Shown here in pieces: positions 25,201 through 45,193 of a DNA stretch of 64,000 nt. Below the pieces are notes generated by a model. That model had not been told where the DNA came from, searched no databases, and saw only the letters and a list, made by a program, of their open reading frames with translations. The stretch's first letter is position 1, and each line of letters begins with the position of its first letter. The stretch spans positions 28,909,008-28,973,007 of the forward strand of contig NC_036464.1 in NCBI RefSeq assembly GCF_002775205.1, read 5' to 3'. This stretch comes from Xiphophorus maculatus (taxonomy: Eukaryota; Chordata; Actinopteri; Cyprinodontiformes; Poeciliidae). The position numbers were made by a program, and so were the translations under genes.

Positions 25201-27729
25201 GTGCAGCAGGCACTTAAATTAAAGCCCCAGTCAGTTAAGAGAGTTTTGTTCTAAGTCTGTTTCTGACCTCGGAGGCCAACAGTAGAGAATAAACAGCTTC
25301 ACCTTCCAGCAAGTCCACAACCCAAAGGTTTCAATCAAAGCAGATTGTTGTTAGAATGGTCCAGTCAAAGGCCAGACCTGGATTCATTGCAAATCTGTGG
25401 CTGCACTAGAAAGATGAAGTTCACAGAAGCAGCATAAGTTGGTTCCAAACCGTTTTGAGTCTGAAAACAAAAACACATCAAATTTTCAGGTAGAAGTTTT
25501 TAAAAGCCATGTGTCATTTGAACCTGCTCTAATAAAATGTTGCTCTGTTTTTCACATGGAATCTTAAAATAAATACATAGCAGTTTGTTTCTGAAATATA
25601 ATGAGATAAGAAAAAGTCCAGTGGGGACGAATACTTTATTTTCCTTGTGAGTGTGTGTGTTTAAGTGACGTGTTGGTGTTGCAGACGATGAAGCTGATTA
25701 CCAGAACATCACCCTGTCCCTGAAGAGCGACAGGTCTGTGAACGGCTCGGGGGGGCAGGAGTGGTGGGACATCGCCGTGGCGCCCTGCCAGCCGCCATGC
25801 AGCGTGCTCCCCATGGTCATATTCAACGACAAAGTCAGCCCACCTAGCCTGGGCTTCCTGGCTGGATACGGGTAGGAGACGCGTCGCTCACCACACTAAC
25901 ACGGGGTCGCTACGGTAACACTATATAGTATTCACGCTCCTCTTCAAAACGTAGTCGCTGAAAACATCTCCACTCTCAGCGCGGCAGCACAGGAAGAACC
26001 CTGAAGCTATCTTACTGTTGTTGACAAGGCAAAGTAGCAAAGCGCCACCTCACATCTGAAGTGACACCGAGCTGCTGTGAAAAAATGAAAATATGAACAA
26101 TGACAAAGACAAAAGCATCAAAGACATGAGAAGAACATGATCACGTGTTCTTCTTGTTGCATCTTGTTTTAATCAAATGATACCCATAATAAAAAGATTT
26201 TTGGAACTCATTGACTCGGTAAACTTTTTTAACAATAATTATTTGTTTTTAAAAATGTGAATCACTTGACAGCATTAAACTACAGGACTCAGTGTGTTAC
26301 TATGTAAGCTTCAGTTGAGCAAAGGCAAAAATAAAAGCAGCTGTATCTGGAGTAAAACAAACTTTTTCATTTGATTTAGTTTCGTGATTGGTCAGATTGA
26401 AGCTGATCTGTTTCTGTCTCTCTGATTGGATGGTCTTTCGTAACCCGTTCTCCTCCTCGTCCTCCCAGGATAATGGGTCTGTACGTGTCGGTGGTCCTGG
26501 TCATTGGGAAGTTTGTGCGTGGCTTCTTCAGTGAGATCTCCCACTCCATCATGTTTGAGGAGCTGCCCTGTGTGGACCGCATCCTGAAGCTCTGCACCGA
26601 CATCTTCCTGGTGAGTTCAGACCAAACGCATCCGACGGAAGACGGAATCGACCCACAACTGTTTGTTTCTCACCGTCTGGCCTGAAGCCAGACTAAACCT
26701 GACCGGCTTTAGGTCAGGAATGACCAGGGATATCTCCGTTTGCTAAATGATAGAATAATGAGAATTTTGTTACCGCTCTTTTTTCCAAATTCAGAAGATG
26801 ATTCACAGCCTCCTCAACAACCAGTATAACTTCACATGGTTCATTTGTTATTTTAATAATCTGAGGCCTCTTGGTCATCACCTTAATCCTTAACTCTCTC
26901 TACAGACGACCAGATTCAAGTCCTGAGTCTTGCGGAGCGTTTTGGTCAAACTAAAGGATCAGTTCCAGTGTAAACCTATCAGTGGCTGCACTGTATGTAA
27001 ATTTCTGACCTAAAAAACAAAAAACAAACCTAACCTCATTATTCTAAAGCAGGACAGGTGTAGCATCTGTCAGTCGACTCCGATAACACTGCAGTGCTTC
27101 TTGACCTTACAGCGACCTTTGACCCCGTGGACCAGTCTTTCCTTCCATCTCGTCTTCACAACTTTGTTGCCATACGTGGTTCAGCTTTGAAATGGTTTGC
27201 TTCCCACCAGTCTGATGCTTAACGGCTTTTCTTTGCCTACATCCTTTCCGGGGCTCCTCAGGGCTCCATGTTAGGCCCTCTACTTCTTTCATTGCATATT
27301 TTTGGGTCGGGCTGTATTGTGAGACGCCACATTGCAATACAGACGACCAACACATTTACTTACCGGTGAGGCCAGAATGCAGTAAGCCACTGCTTTTTCT
27401 CCTTAACTGCATCTCTGCAGTCAAACAGAAGTTAATTCAGAAACTTTCTGCTTCTTAATGACCAAAAAACAGAGTGAATCCTATTTAGAGAGAAAGCTGC
27501 AACTGGCCTGGGAAGTTTGACAATGTGAAAAACCTCTGGGTTACTGTTGACCGACAGGGCTTTGCAATTTAACAAACAAATTGCATCATGTTTCTGTGTT
27601 TTGAAGGTTCGGGAAACCGGAGAACTGGAGCTGGAAGAGGAGCTTTACTCCAAGCTGATCTTCCTCTACCGCTCTCCAGAGACGATGATCAAATGGACTC
27701 GGGACATCCACCTCAGGGAGCAGGACTGA
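581..27729 (+). CDS. piezo1: PIEZO1-type mechanosensitive cation channel, C-terminal 1,841 residues (38 exons, 5' partial)
   Basis: This encodes a pore-forming subunit of a stretch-gated, non-selective cation channel that acts as a plasma-membrane homotrimer. Thirty-eight exons join into 5,526 nt of open frame after one leading base, ending in TGA at 27727-27729; every intron is GT-AG and every phase matches. Human PIEZO1 has about 2,520 residues, so roughly 680 N-terminal residues lie left of the window. Family hallmarks seen include [66 protein letters not shown] and [15 protein letters not shown] prefer PIEZO1 to PIEZO2 because remembered human PIEZO1 matches well in loops such as DYPWRW, CASQQW and LPVEEAGI. 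Whether this is piezo1 or a teleost duplicate cannot be settled here. It ends about 5.5 kb from the convergent pcca stop. Exon lists are in the block entries below. Confidence 0.95.
1136..8267 (+). CDS. piezo1: piezo1 blade block: transmembrane helices of the distal/middle blade (13 exons)
   Basis: Exons: 1136-1299, 2401-2577, 2693-2818, 2923-3123, 3222-3426, 4147-4251, 5084-5240, 5323-5566, 6727-6823, 7196-7361, 7731-7820, 7973-8088, 8199-8267. They encode alternating hydrophobic helices and short loops typical of the four-helix units of the Piezo blade, for example [53 protein letters not shown] and [20 protein letters not shown]. The last three exons turn hydrophilic and Lys-rich ([31 protein letters not shown]), a cytoplasmic stretch. 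Some introns are very short (82 nt at 5241-5322), others carry repeats. The donor after 5566 and acceptor before 6727 flank a 1.16 kb intron rich in microsatellites. Confidence 0.93.
1300..2400. other. piezo1 intron, no recognisable element
   Basis: This is an 1.1 kb intron between phase-0 exons. I see no coding similarity, long repeat or known element. The intron at 709-1135 is likewise featureless. Confidence 0.6.
4405..4943. mobile_element. Foldback MITE family A, copy 1 (piezo1 intron)
   Basis: About 540 bp whose left and right halves are inverted relatives: a GTATGTAACTTT-type end, then GTTGAAACTGTCACT and an AATCAGAGTC block in the left half, with the complements returning in reverse order on the right (CTCTGATTGGTTG, TACTGTCACAACATGATG, GTTACATACCGCAGTGTTAA). 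The same sequence recurs near 23872 and 48790. No transposase is present, so this is a non-autonomous DNA transposon. The superfamily is unknown; TTAA at the ends would fit piggyBac-like elements but is not proof. Confidence 0.65.
5848..5940. repeat. Compound trinucleotide microsatellite (GTT)n(ATT)n(AGT)n
   Basis: Three abutting trinucleotide arrays in a piezo1 intron: a few GTT units, about 20 ATT units, then about 11 AGT units, each differing from the next by one base. Confidence 0.95.
6240..6310 (+). mobile_element. LINE-type 3' tail fragment (piezo1 intron)
   Basis: TGTAAAGCACTTTGAAATGC, TTGCTGCTGAAATGTGCTAT and a TTGATTGATTG tail. This is a short 5'-truncated insertion of the same 3'-tail family as 31287-31406 and 54990-55040. 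Confidence 0.6.
6647..6722. repeat. (TG)n microsatellite ending 4 bases before a piezo1 exon
   Basis: About 36 TG units with a few interruptions, directly followed by TTGCAG and the exon at 6727. Confidence 0.95.
8515..8600. repeat. GC-rich transposon-end-like sequence (piezo1 intron)
   Basis: GCAGGGGCGGAGCCAGGGGA followed by repeated TGGCCCCCCT looks like the end of a DNA transposon seen in many fishes. The other end was not found. The rest of the 8268-9557 intron shows nothing recognisable apart from the Tc1-like piece. Confidence 0.35.
9285..9465. mobile_element. Possible Tc1-like 3' remnant (piezo1 intron)
   Basis: Ends with AAGGAGTATGAATACTTTTG CAAGGC, a phrase typical of Tc1-like element ends in fish. 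A comparable ending, GGGGACGAATACTTTATTTT, lies at 25622-25645 in another piezo1 intron. Weak, no transposase frame. Confidence 0.35.
9558..13959 (+). CDS. piezo1: piezo1 large cytoplasmic loop (6 exons)
   Basis: Exons: 9558-9658, 9737-9881, 10505-10576, 11265-11437, 11596-11693, 13825-13959. The block begins [19 protein letters not shown], a strongly conserved Piezo segment, then [20 protein letters not shown] and a low-complexity acidic exon ([10 protein letters not shown]). A hydrophobic/amphipathic stretch follows ([23 protein letters not shown]), then a Ser/Gln-rich linker ending [12 protein letters not shown]. The donor at 10577 (gtaggt) was chosen over gtaaac four bases later because only it keeps frame into VHGEMVQK. 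Loop sequence diverges from human PIEZO1 while the anchors remain. Confidence 0.9.
9950..10350. mobile_element. Dispersed element family D, partial (piezo1 intron)
   Basis: Shares with the 35 kb copy the blocks TGCACTTTCTGAA, TTTGAAAGATTTGTTGC, TGACCAAGCTTG and GGTTATCAAATAA. Neither GATGCACCGAT-type end is preserved here. Confidence 0.5.
10466..10502. repeat. (TG)n microsatellite at a piezo1 acceptor
   Basis: TG repeat with one GCATG interruption running into TAG and the exon at 10505; there is no separate pyrimidine tract. Confidence 0.95.
11694..13824. other. 2.1 kb piezo1 intron, otherwise unassigned
   Basis: Apart from the hairpin at 12872-12902 I recognise nothing. Short open frames on both strands show no conserved motif. 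Confidence 0.6.
12872..12902. repeat. Perfect 14-bp inverted repeat (piezo1 intron)
   Basis: Arms 12872-12885 and 12889-12902 are exact reverse complements with a 3-base loop, and related GGACCATT words follow to about 12965. Confidence 0.9.
14095..14660 (+). mobile_element. Dispersed repeat family B, copy 1 (piezo1 intron)
   Basis: Begins around GTGAAATCAATTCTTTTGAG, contains TCCTCATCAAAAACAT, TCTCCATGGCAACCA, CAGCAGCAATTAGCAAACAC and CTGGTGGAACTGCACATCTG, and ends with TGCTATAAAATGGCAC then CCTTTAAC. Four other copies or part copies occur in this window. No coding capacity. It is probably a MITE or similar non-autonomous element. Confidence 0.65.
14778..18439 (+). CDS. piezo1: piezo1 proximal blade and loop (4 exons), with 12-residue tandem repeat
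   Basis: Exons: 14778-15036, 16183-16371, 17920-18054, 18172-18439. The first two encode conserved membrane helices ([44 protein letters not shown]) and the motif [17 protein letters not shown]. The third opens QYGLWDHE and becomes hydrophilic. The fourth holds two tandem 12-residue units plus a five-residue start of a third at 18304-18390 (units [12 protein letters not shown] and [12 protein letters not shown]), followed by the basic run [11 protein letters not shown] that matches the human RRKK-rich segment. The repeat therefore lies in a cytoplasmic loop just ahead of a conserved basic patch. Confidence 0.92.
15037..16182. other. piezo1 intron with repeat-like pieces
   Basis: AGTGCCTTGCCCAGGGGCAC at 15179 is a word common in fish repeats, and TTAGGTCCATAATTATTCAC at 15437 looks like a DNA-transposon end. 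No boundaries can be drawn. Confidence 0.4.
17040..17160 (+). repeat. Decayed SINE/LINE-type fragment (piezo1 intron)
   Basis: TTGCAGTCCAAAAACATGCA GGTTAG followed by ATAGGAGTGTGTGTG matches the middle of the common fish repeat described at 31186. It is followed by an unexplained GC-richer block to about 17700. Confidence 0.5.
19240..19400. repeat. Probable dispersed repeat (piezo1 intron)
   Basis: CTGGGATGTGCCCAGAAAAC CTTTCCAG and CTCTGTCTCTAAGGTTGACC resemble a well-known dispersed fish repeat. Boundaries uncertain. A second repeat-like box, CCCCCGGGCAAGGCACCTAA, follows at 19490. Confidence 0.4.
19941..22989 (+). CDS. piezo1: piezo1 last blade unit, anchor and outer helix (7 exons)
   Basis: Exons: 19941-20067, 20217-20364, 21255-21407, 21539-21600, 21899-22057, 22246-22393, 22801-22989. 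This is the most conserved part of the gene: [81 protein letters not shown] four-lysine patch ([10 protein letters not shown]) precedes a long hydrophobic helix ([20 protein letters not shown]), which by position corresponds to the outer pore helix, then [16 protein letters not shown] enters the extracellular cap. In human PIEZO1 this lysine patch is a known site of red-cell channelopathy mutations (established knowledge). The acceptor at 22244-22245 directly follows a 50-bp TG repeat. Confidence 0.95.
22189..22240. repeat. (TG)n microsatellite at a piezo1 acceptor
   Basis: About 25 pure TG units followed by TCTAG and the exon at 22246. Confidence 0.95.
23314..25871 (+). CDS. piezo1: piezo1 extracellular cap domain (5 exons)
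   Basis: Exons: 23314-23406, 23567-23739, 24765-24887, 24970-25049, 25685-25871. The block reads [16 protein letters not shown] through [51 protein letters not shown] and [20 protein letters not shown], ending [14 protein letters not shown]. Two closely spaced cysteines (CQPPC) match the human CRTDC-type pair of the cap. The cap surface loops (for example around SVNGSGGQ, 25730-25760) are the least conserved parts, as usual for the family. Two N-x-S/T sites occur (QNIT, VNGS). Confidence 0.93.
23820..24706. mobile_element. MITE family C, copy split by a family A insertion (piezo1 intron)
   Basis: The left end GCGGCGTTTCCACTATCC and the right end CACATTTGCAATGGAAATGC are inverted relatives and match the ends of the copy in the zic intron. 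Family A occupies the middle (23872-24365). The two outer parts together resemble one family C element interrupted later. Confidence 0.55.
23872..24365. mobile_element. Foldback MITE family A, copy 2 (nested in family C copy, piezo1 intron)
   Basis: It shares with the 48.8 kb copy long blocks such as ACTTACTGTTACAGAAAAA, TTTATCTGCAGTCATCTG and TGATTGACAGCACTAAGACC. The right end is partly eroded. Family C sequence flanks it on both sides, so it inserted into an older element. Confidence 0.65.
24718..24755. repeat. (TG)n microsatellite near a piezo1 acceptor
   Basis: TG runs with a CATGTAAA interruption, followed by TTCCCTGCAG and the exon at 24765. Confidence 0.9.
25139..25178. repeat. Perfect 17-bp inverted repeat (piezo1 intron)
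   Basis: Arms 25139-25155 and 25162-25178 are exact reverse complements around a 6-base loop, centred on a CCACGT/ACGTGG core. Confidence 0.9.
26469..27729 (+). CDS. piezo1: piezo1 inner pore helix and C-terminal domain (2 exons, stop)
   Basis: Exons: 26469-26610 and 27607-27729. The first encodes the inner pore helix ([20 protein letters not shown]) and [20 protein letters not shown]; the Arg codon of KFVRGFF at 26518-26520 corresponds to the human residue whose change slows inactivation in hereditary xerocytosis (established knowledge, matched by motif). The second encodes the C-terminal domain lining the intracellular exit ([31 protein letters not shown]) and then seven residues, DIHLREQ plus D, beyond the point where human PIEZO1 ends. 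The acceptor at 27605-27606 lies at the end of a LINE relic. Confidence 0.93.
27080..27600 (+). mobile_element. L2/Rex1-like LINE reverse-transcriptase relic (last piezo1 intron)
   Basis: Conceptual fragments with stops read [39 protein letters not shown] and later [11 protein letters not shown] and LWVTVDR, in the order of the palm motifs (LLDLSAAFDTVDH, GVPQGSILGP) of L2/CR1-clade reverse transcriptases. It carries frameshifts and stop codons. The relic continues to within about 10 bases of the acceptor of the final piezo1 exon. Confidence 0.7.
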
Positions 27730-28635
27730 TGCTGACTGTGAACCTGACGCAAGGCACAATGAGGAGGCGCCCGGCAGACAGCTGATGGCGGGCGCCTCAG
27801 GGACGCTGCTGTGTGGGCAGAGTAACGTGCAATGTGAACCACCTCCTCATGCTGGACTCTTTGTGTTTCTGCTGCTGCCTGAGCATCCGGATCAACTTGA
27901 GCACAACACTGTAGGACTCGGGCTGCGGCTCCTCCGCGGCACCTGGGGGAGATCAGGCTGCGGCCCCTCTGGGTGCCTGTCGCATCTCTGCAGAGCAACC
28001 AGAACTTTGACCCGGGCCGGGTTTATGTGGGTTGGGCGGCCAGAGGAACCCAGCGGGCGTACGACTACCTGCTGGTCCAACCAGCTGCAGGCCTCGTCCC
28101 GGATCGGGTTGGAGAGTCATTAAAAACAGTTTTTTAAAGTCACGGTGATTGGTTGTCGCAGCAAACAAAAGACAATATGCTCACACTTTATTGGAAGAAA
28201 AAAGAAGACATGTTTCTGTTTTTTAAAAGACAAAAATATGAGGTCTCAGTAAAGTTTCTGCAGCAGAACCACCCTGTCTGTTTGTTACAGATGCATGTAA
28301 AGACTCTTGGTCATATTTAACGTCTTCTAATTCAGACTGCCCGGGTCTCTGTGCTGTCACACAAACCTAACATTTCACACACACACACATTGCTCTTTTT
28401 TATCTCAAACTCTAAACAGGAGATCTGGAGCAGCTCTCTGTTTTAAAGGGGGAGTATGGAATACTTGAAATGAGGTTCTGTTGAAGGGTAAGAAGCAAAC
28501 AATATCCTACCTAACACAACTGGCTTCACACAGGGCTTTGAGTGGTCATTATTCCTGGAAACGTTAATAAATCATTATTAAATCTAGATTAGTTTGTCTC
28601 AGAGGCTGAAGGCCCAAAGTAGATTACTGTTGTGT

Positions 28636-29128
28636 TTTAAAGGGGCAGTATCATGCATTTTATAGCGTAATCAATGTTACCCTCAGTTGGGATAAGCTTA
28701 TATCTATATATCAAACATAAATTCAGATAAATTTGACGTTGCAATTTAATGACTTGAAATTGGACCCGTCTCTTTAAGAAGCTCCTGCTCTTTCTGAATC
28801 TCCTGCTGTGAAAGTCGACACAGCAACATTTCTGTGTTCAGCCTTTAACATCTTTCTTAGAAGTGTTTGCACTAAGCAGAAGCGCAGCTCCACCAGGTGG
28901 TTATTGCTGCTGCCGCCAGTCTGAAGGAGCTGAGTAGAAAAGGTGGAGATCTGTGAGAGCAAGTGTTTAGACACCTGCTTATTGATTACCACAGTAGATT
29001 AAAGGATTCCCCAAACATGCATGAAAAAAAATCATAGCAACACTCCGTGTATGTTTTTGATGAGGGAATAACATTTTAACATGATGCAACACTAAAAAAT
29101 TCAATTTTACACCAGACTGCTCCTTTAA
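28636..29128 (-). mobile_element. Dispersed repeat family B, copy 2 (piezo1 3' flank or 3' UTR)
   Basis: Reverse orientation; starts AAAGGGGCAGTATCATG and ends AGACTGCTCCTTTAAC. If the distal poly(A) signal at 30755 is used, this copy lies inside the piezo1 3' UTR. Confidence 0.6.
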
Positions 29129-30754
29129 CTTATAAAGAAATGCAGAAATAATTAATAACTCCAGATTAGTTTCTCTCAGAGACTGAAGGCCCAAAGCAGA
29201 CTTTATAGATCTCCAGTCTCAGTTTATGTGCTTTATTCACCTTTGACCTGTTGCCATGCTTACATTAGAAGTTATTTACACAGCAGCTGTTGGTTACTGA
29301 CATGGGACATGGAGGCAGGAGGTAGGAGGCAGCGTGCCAACGCCCCCTTCCTGGAAACAGAACAGATGCTGCTGCAAAACTAAAGCAGTGAGTTTCATTT
29401 CAACCCTGCTAATAGTTTTGCCGTTTAAATCATCTTCCTGTCGTTCCATTCTCTGTAAAACACAGGAACGTCGTTGGTGTGCTGCTTTGTGAAAATGGTT
29501 AGAAGTCTGCTTTGGGTCTGGCGCCTCGGACTACTTCAGCCTCTGGCACCAACGGACCTGGTTCTTCACTAAATGAAGATGACGAAAACGTTTTCTACTG
29601 CTTTCAACAGAACCTCAAATCAAAAATCCCAAACTGTCCTGTTGCCATAGAGATGAAGGAGGATTGGATTACGGTGGTGGTGGAAAGCTGAACGTTGTTT
29701 CTAATTGGCCTCTCTAATTGACACCAGGAAATTGATTCCCAAAAAGCTGAACATTTGAACAGTGGATGACCGACTAAAGGAAGATGCACGCCTCTGGTTC
29801 TGTCAGAACTTTTCAGTTCAACCGTTTTGTCTTTTGTCAGCCTCATTGTTTCTACTCTCAGTCAAAGCCTCAGTGAACAAGCAGCCAGAGTCCAAAGACC
29901 CATGTTGAAGTCGCTCCGGTAAACGTCTTGGAACTTTGAATGATTTAGAAACAAAGCTAATTGGAAACTCATTTTGAAAATGGATGATTCTCTTTCCCAC
30001 TTCTCTATCCATGAAAAAAAAAACACTAGCAAATACAAACAGCAGATCTTTGTGTTGCATCTAAAATCAATCAATCAATCCAAAGACCGCTGGACCACCA
30101 GAATGTTCCCCGGCTTCCCCCAGAACATGAGCTCAGTACCAGCCGATACTGGAGCGTAGAATGACCTGCTGTGGTTTTTCTGTCAGGTCTGTGACTGATG
30201 ATGCATATAAAACACTACATTAACACTACAGTAATGAGCTGAGACCTCCTGGGCAGGTTGGTGCTCCACCACCAGGGGGATCCTGGGGGATCCAGCAGGC
30301 CTTCTGTGTGGGAAGTTAGTCAGGGAAATGTCCGACTGGGAGCGCTCAACTGTTTCCCTGGTTACGATATACCAAGACCAAGACGTCAGCACATCATCCT
30401 AGCAGTGAACCGTAAACTTCCCACTTCAACCTTCCGACTGAGCAGAGCTGAAAATTTAAATGGGAAGCAGACATTTATTTATTTTATTTTACAGTTTAGA
30501 GATGATGATGTTTTCCTGCCTTCCTCTGATTTCTGCCCTCCATGAAAAATGTAGCAACATGAGAAACTTCAGATAAACTGTAGAGCTGAAACACTGCAGT
30601 GAACATTCATTGAGCTGTTGGGAGGGTTGGATGACGGGTCGCACTTTGAATTTTCTTTCATTTCCAGTGAAAAAAGGATCCATTGTGACTGTATATAATA
30701 CATGATTTCATGTATCAGTGTTCTGTCATGATATGTTGCATAATTTGATGAATC

Positions 30755-30760
30755 AATAAA
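30755..30760 (+). terminator. candidate piezo1 poly(A) signal AATAAA
   Basis: AATAAA sits in an A/T-rich stretch (TGTATATAATACATG just upstream) and is followed by a GT-rich tract, the usual shape of a vertebrate cleavage site. It would give a 3' UTR of about 3 kb. A nearer AATAAA at 28566-28571 is an alternative. Only transcript ends can decide. Confidence 0.4.
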
Positions 30761-31185
30761 GAGCAGTGGGATATATTTGCTGGATCATGTGAGGTCTGTT
30801 TAAAATGATTACGCTTTTATAAACTTTAAAAAATGAAAAAAACCACAGGTGGGATTTCTGTTATCAGGGAAAATGTCTGAGTTCTTTCTGATGTCCTGAA
30901 CTTGAACACAACGTAAAAGCACAGTGCAAAAACACACAATCCTACCAAGTTATTTTTTTTAGTTTATAATGCAAAATATCTTGAAATAAGTAACTTACAA
31001 GTAACTTTTAAGTGAGATAGAGGAGCTTGTTTTAAGCCAGTAATTCCTTAATATTATGAAAAAATATTTGGTGGATTATTTCACCACCATGGGGAAAAAT
31101 ATCTTGTTGCAAGTGAAATAATTTTCCAATGGAAACAGTTCCTTTTTTTTTTTTTAGCAATATCAAGCGATTATTGATTTTTAAC

Positions 31186-31650
31186 TGGCTGCACAGTGGC
31201 GCACTTGGTAGCGCTGTTGCCTTGGGTTCAAATCCCAGCCCCAGGGTATTTCTGCATGTTCTCCCTGTGCATGTGTGAGTTCTCTCCAATCAATCAATCA
31301 AATTTTATTTGTATAGCACATTTCAGCAGCAAGGCATTGCAAAGTGCTTTACATCATATCAAACACAGAAACACAATAGAATCAACAATCAAAACACAAC
31401 AACTCCAGGTACTCCGGCTTCCTCCCACAGTCCAAAAACATGACTGTCAGGTTAGTTGGTCTTTCTGAATTCTCCTTAGGTGTGGGTGTGTGTGTGTGCA
31501 TGGTTGTGTGTCCTGTTTGTCTGTGTTGCCTTGCGATGGACTGGTGACCTGTCCAGAGTGACCCCGCCTCTCGCCCGAAACGTTTGTGGAGATAGACACC
31601 AGCAGCCCTGGTTACCCCATAGGGACAAGTGTGTAATGGATGGATATTGA
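31186..31650 (+). mobile_element. tRNA-derived SINE-like element, interrupted by another repeat
   Basis: The head carries pol III box A (TGGCGCACTTGGTAGC) and box B (GGTTCAAATCC). The body contains TTCTCCCTGTGCATG, TACTCCGGCTTCCTCC, AGTCCAAAAACATGACTG and TTGCGATGGACTGGTGACCT, and the tail ends AATGGATGGAT, all of which match a very common fish SINE-like repeat. At 31287-31406 a different repeat starting AATCAATCAATCAAATTTTA interrupts it. Confidence 0.75.
31287..31406 (-). mobile_element. 3' end of an LINE/SINE with (TTGA)n tail, nested in the SINE
   Basis: Read on the minus strand it is GTAAAGCACTTTGCAATGCC then TGCTGAAATGTGCTATACAA and a TTGATTGA tail. The same 3' tail appears on the plus strand at 6245-6310 and after the LINE fragment at 54541-55040, so it probably belongs to one L2/Rex1-like LINE family or a SINE sharing its tail. 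Confidence 0.6.
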
Positions 31651-32709
31651 CTTAAAACAAGCTTCCATATCTTGCTGAAAATATACTCGTTTTGTCTTAT
31701 TTCAACTCTTCTAAAATATTTGCACTAGAAACTTGACCAAAATAGTTGTTTTTGATTGTGTACAGAGAATTTCTTTCCAGAGTAGCATTTCATTCAGTTC
31801 ACTTTATGTCAAATTTAACACCAATTCACAATAAATGTCATCTCAACTTGTTAAGAGTCTGACACCTAAAGACAAATTGGTACAAAATTAATTCGGATAA
31901 ATTTAGTTCATTCTTCTACTGCAGCTTATAGTGTTTATCCCGAAACTTGATGTAAAAGGAACCACTAAATGTTTTCCAAATGTACATTAGAAAAGTGTGA
32001 AGTGTGTTTATATCCTGGCTCTTTGTGTTTGTTCTTGTCTTGTGTTCAAGGTGAGTGAATTTATCTGAAGGGTGTGTATTCCCTAACATTATATAAATAA
32101 CTTATATGGTCTGAATTAAACGTTGTGGTGTGGAACTGAAAATCATTAAAACAGAATGAGTCCAATCTTTATCTCATCACCTCTACAAACTCTGTTTCTG
32201 GAGGTCATGTGACCTTTTGACCCCTGCAGGTTCCTGGTCCTTAGCTCCTCCCACTCATCATGAGAACAAGAGGCATTTAGGTTCACAATGAATAAGTTTG
32301 TCACAATAAGCAATTAATCATATAATCACATAAATTAAAATGAGCTCAATAATTTTCATCCTTTTGTTTCATTTGTTTTTTTGAAGATCACATTTTCTTT
32401 ACAAAGAAAATTATTTTATTTGTGGTTTTGGTTGTGTGTGGTTTTTATTTTCCTTTTATCAATTGTTCTCCATTGTTGTTTTATTTAGCATATTTCAAAT
32501 ATCTTCCATTTCTTGGGTGAAGTATTCTTTACAAAAATATTAAGGCTTGTTGGTCTTTGAGAGGGTGAATTTGCATAATTGTGCTATAATCAACACATTA
32601 CTTAAAAATGGTTTCAAAACAACAATATTAGTGTTTATCACAATAATTTATCAACCAACAAAATTTGTTTCTGTGACAGGCTTAGGAATCCATATATTAT
32701 ATTTTAATC

Positions 32710-32994
32710 CAGTGTTTCCCAACCCTGGTCCTCAAGGCTCACTGCCCTGCATGTTTTAGGTATTTCTTTGCTTCAGTCCAAAGCAAGAATCAGCTTGATG
32801 TATATGACACAGTATATAACTGTGTCATATACAATATGCAGCAAGAACCAGCTACATCTTCAGCTGATTTCAATTGATGACTGATTAACAGGCGTTTGTT
32901 GAACTGCAATCAGTTGAATCAGGCACATTAAAGCAGGGAAACCTCTAAAACATGTCGGATAGTGTGCCTTGAGGACCAGGGTTGGGAAACACTG
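32710..32994. mobile_element. hAT-like MITE, 285 bp (intergenic)
   Basis: Near-perfect terminal inverted repeats of about 28 bp begin CAGTGTTTCCCAACCCTGG and end CCAGGGTTGGGAAACACTG, the CAGTGTTTCCC consensus of hAT ends. The interior holds a second hairpin around GTATATGACACAGT. A clear 8-bp target duplication is not visible. Confidence 0.75.
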
Positions 32995-33129
32995 TATGCT
33001 TAGAATCCATATTACGTGTAAAATAAATATGTTTTAATCATCATATACTCTAATTCATATATTATGTTTAGAATCAATACTACTGGTGATTAACAAAAGG
33101 AAATTTGTTCGAAATGTAAGTAAAGGGAC

Positions 33130-33135
33130 TTTAAT
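33130..33135 (-). terminator. candidate pcca poly(A) signal ATTAAA
   Basis: On the minus strand ATTAAA lies about 108 nt past the pcca stop codon. It is the second-commonest vertebrate poly(A) hexamer, and no AATAAA occurs closer on this strand. Weak evidence. Confidence 0.3.
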
Positions 33136-33242
33136 AAAAATCTACCAAAAGCAACAGAAAAATTAACAGCTGATACAGGGTTAGTGTCCAACATGGCCCC
33201 CTGCTGGTGGACCATGGAAGTGTTGATGAGGTCACATGCGTC

Positions 33243-45193
<11,951 letters not shown>

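Noticed and set aside
581..27729. PIEZO2 instead of PIEZO1
   Set aside because: Loop and helix sequences follow remembered PIEZO1 closely, and the long PIEZO2-specific linkers are absent.
31190..31240. A tRNA gene suggested by pol III A and B boxes
   Set aside because: There is no cloverleaf or acceptor stem, and the sequence continues into a SINE body and GGAT tail.
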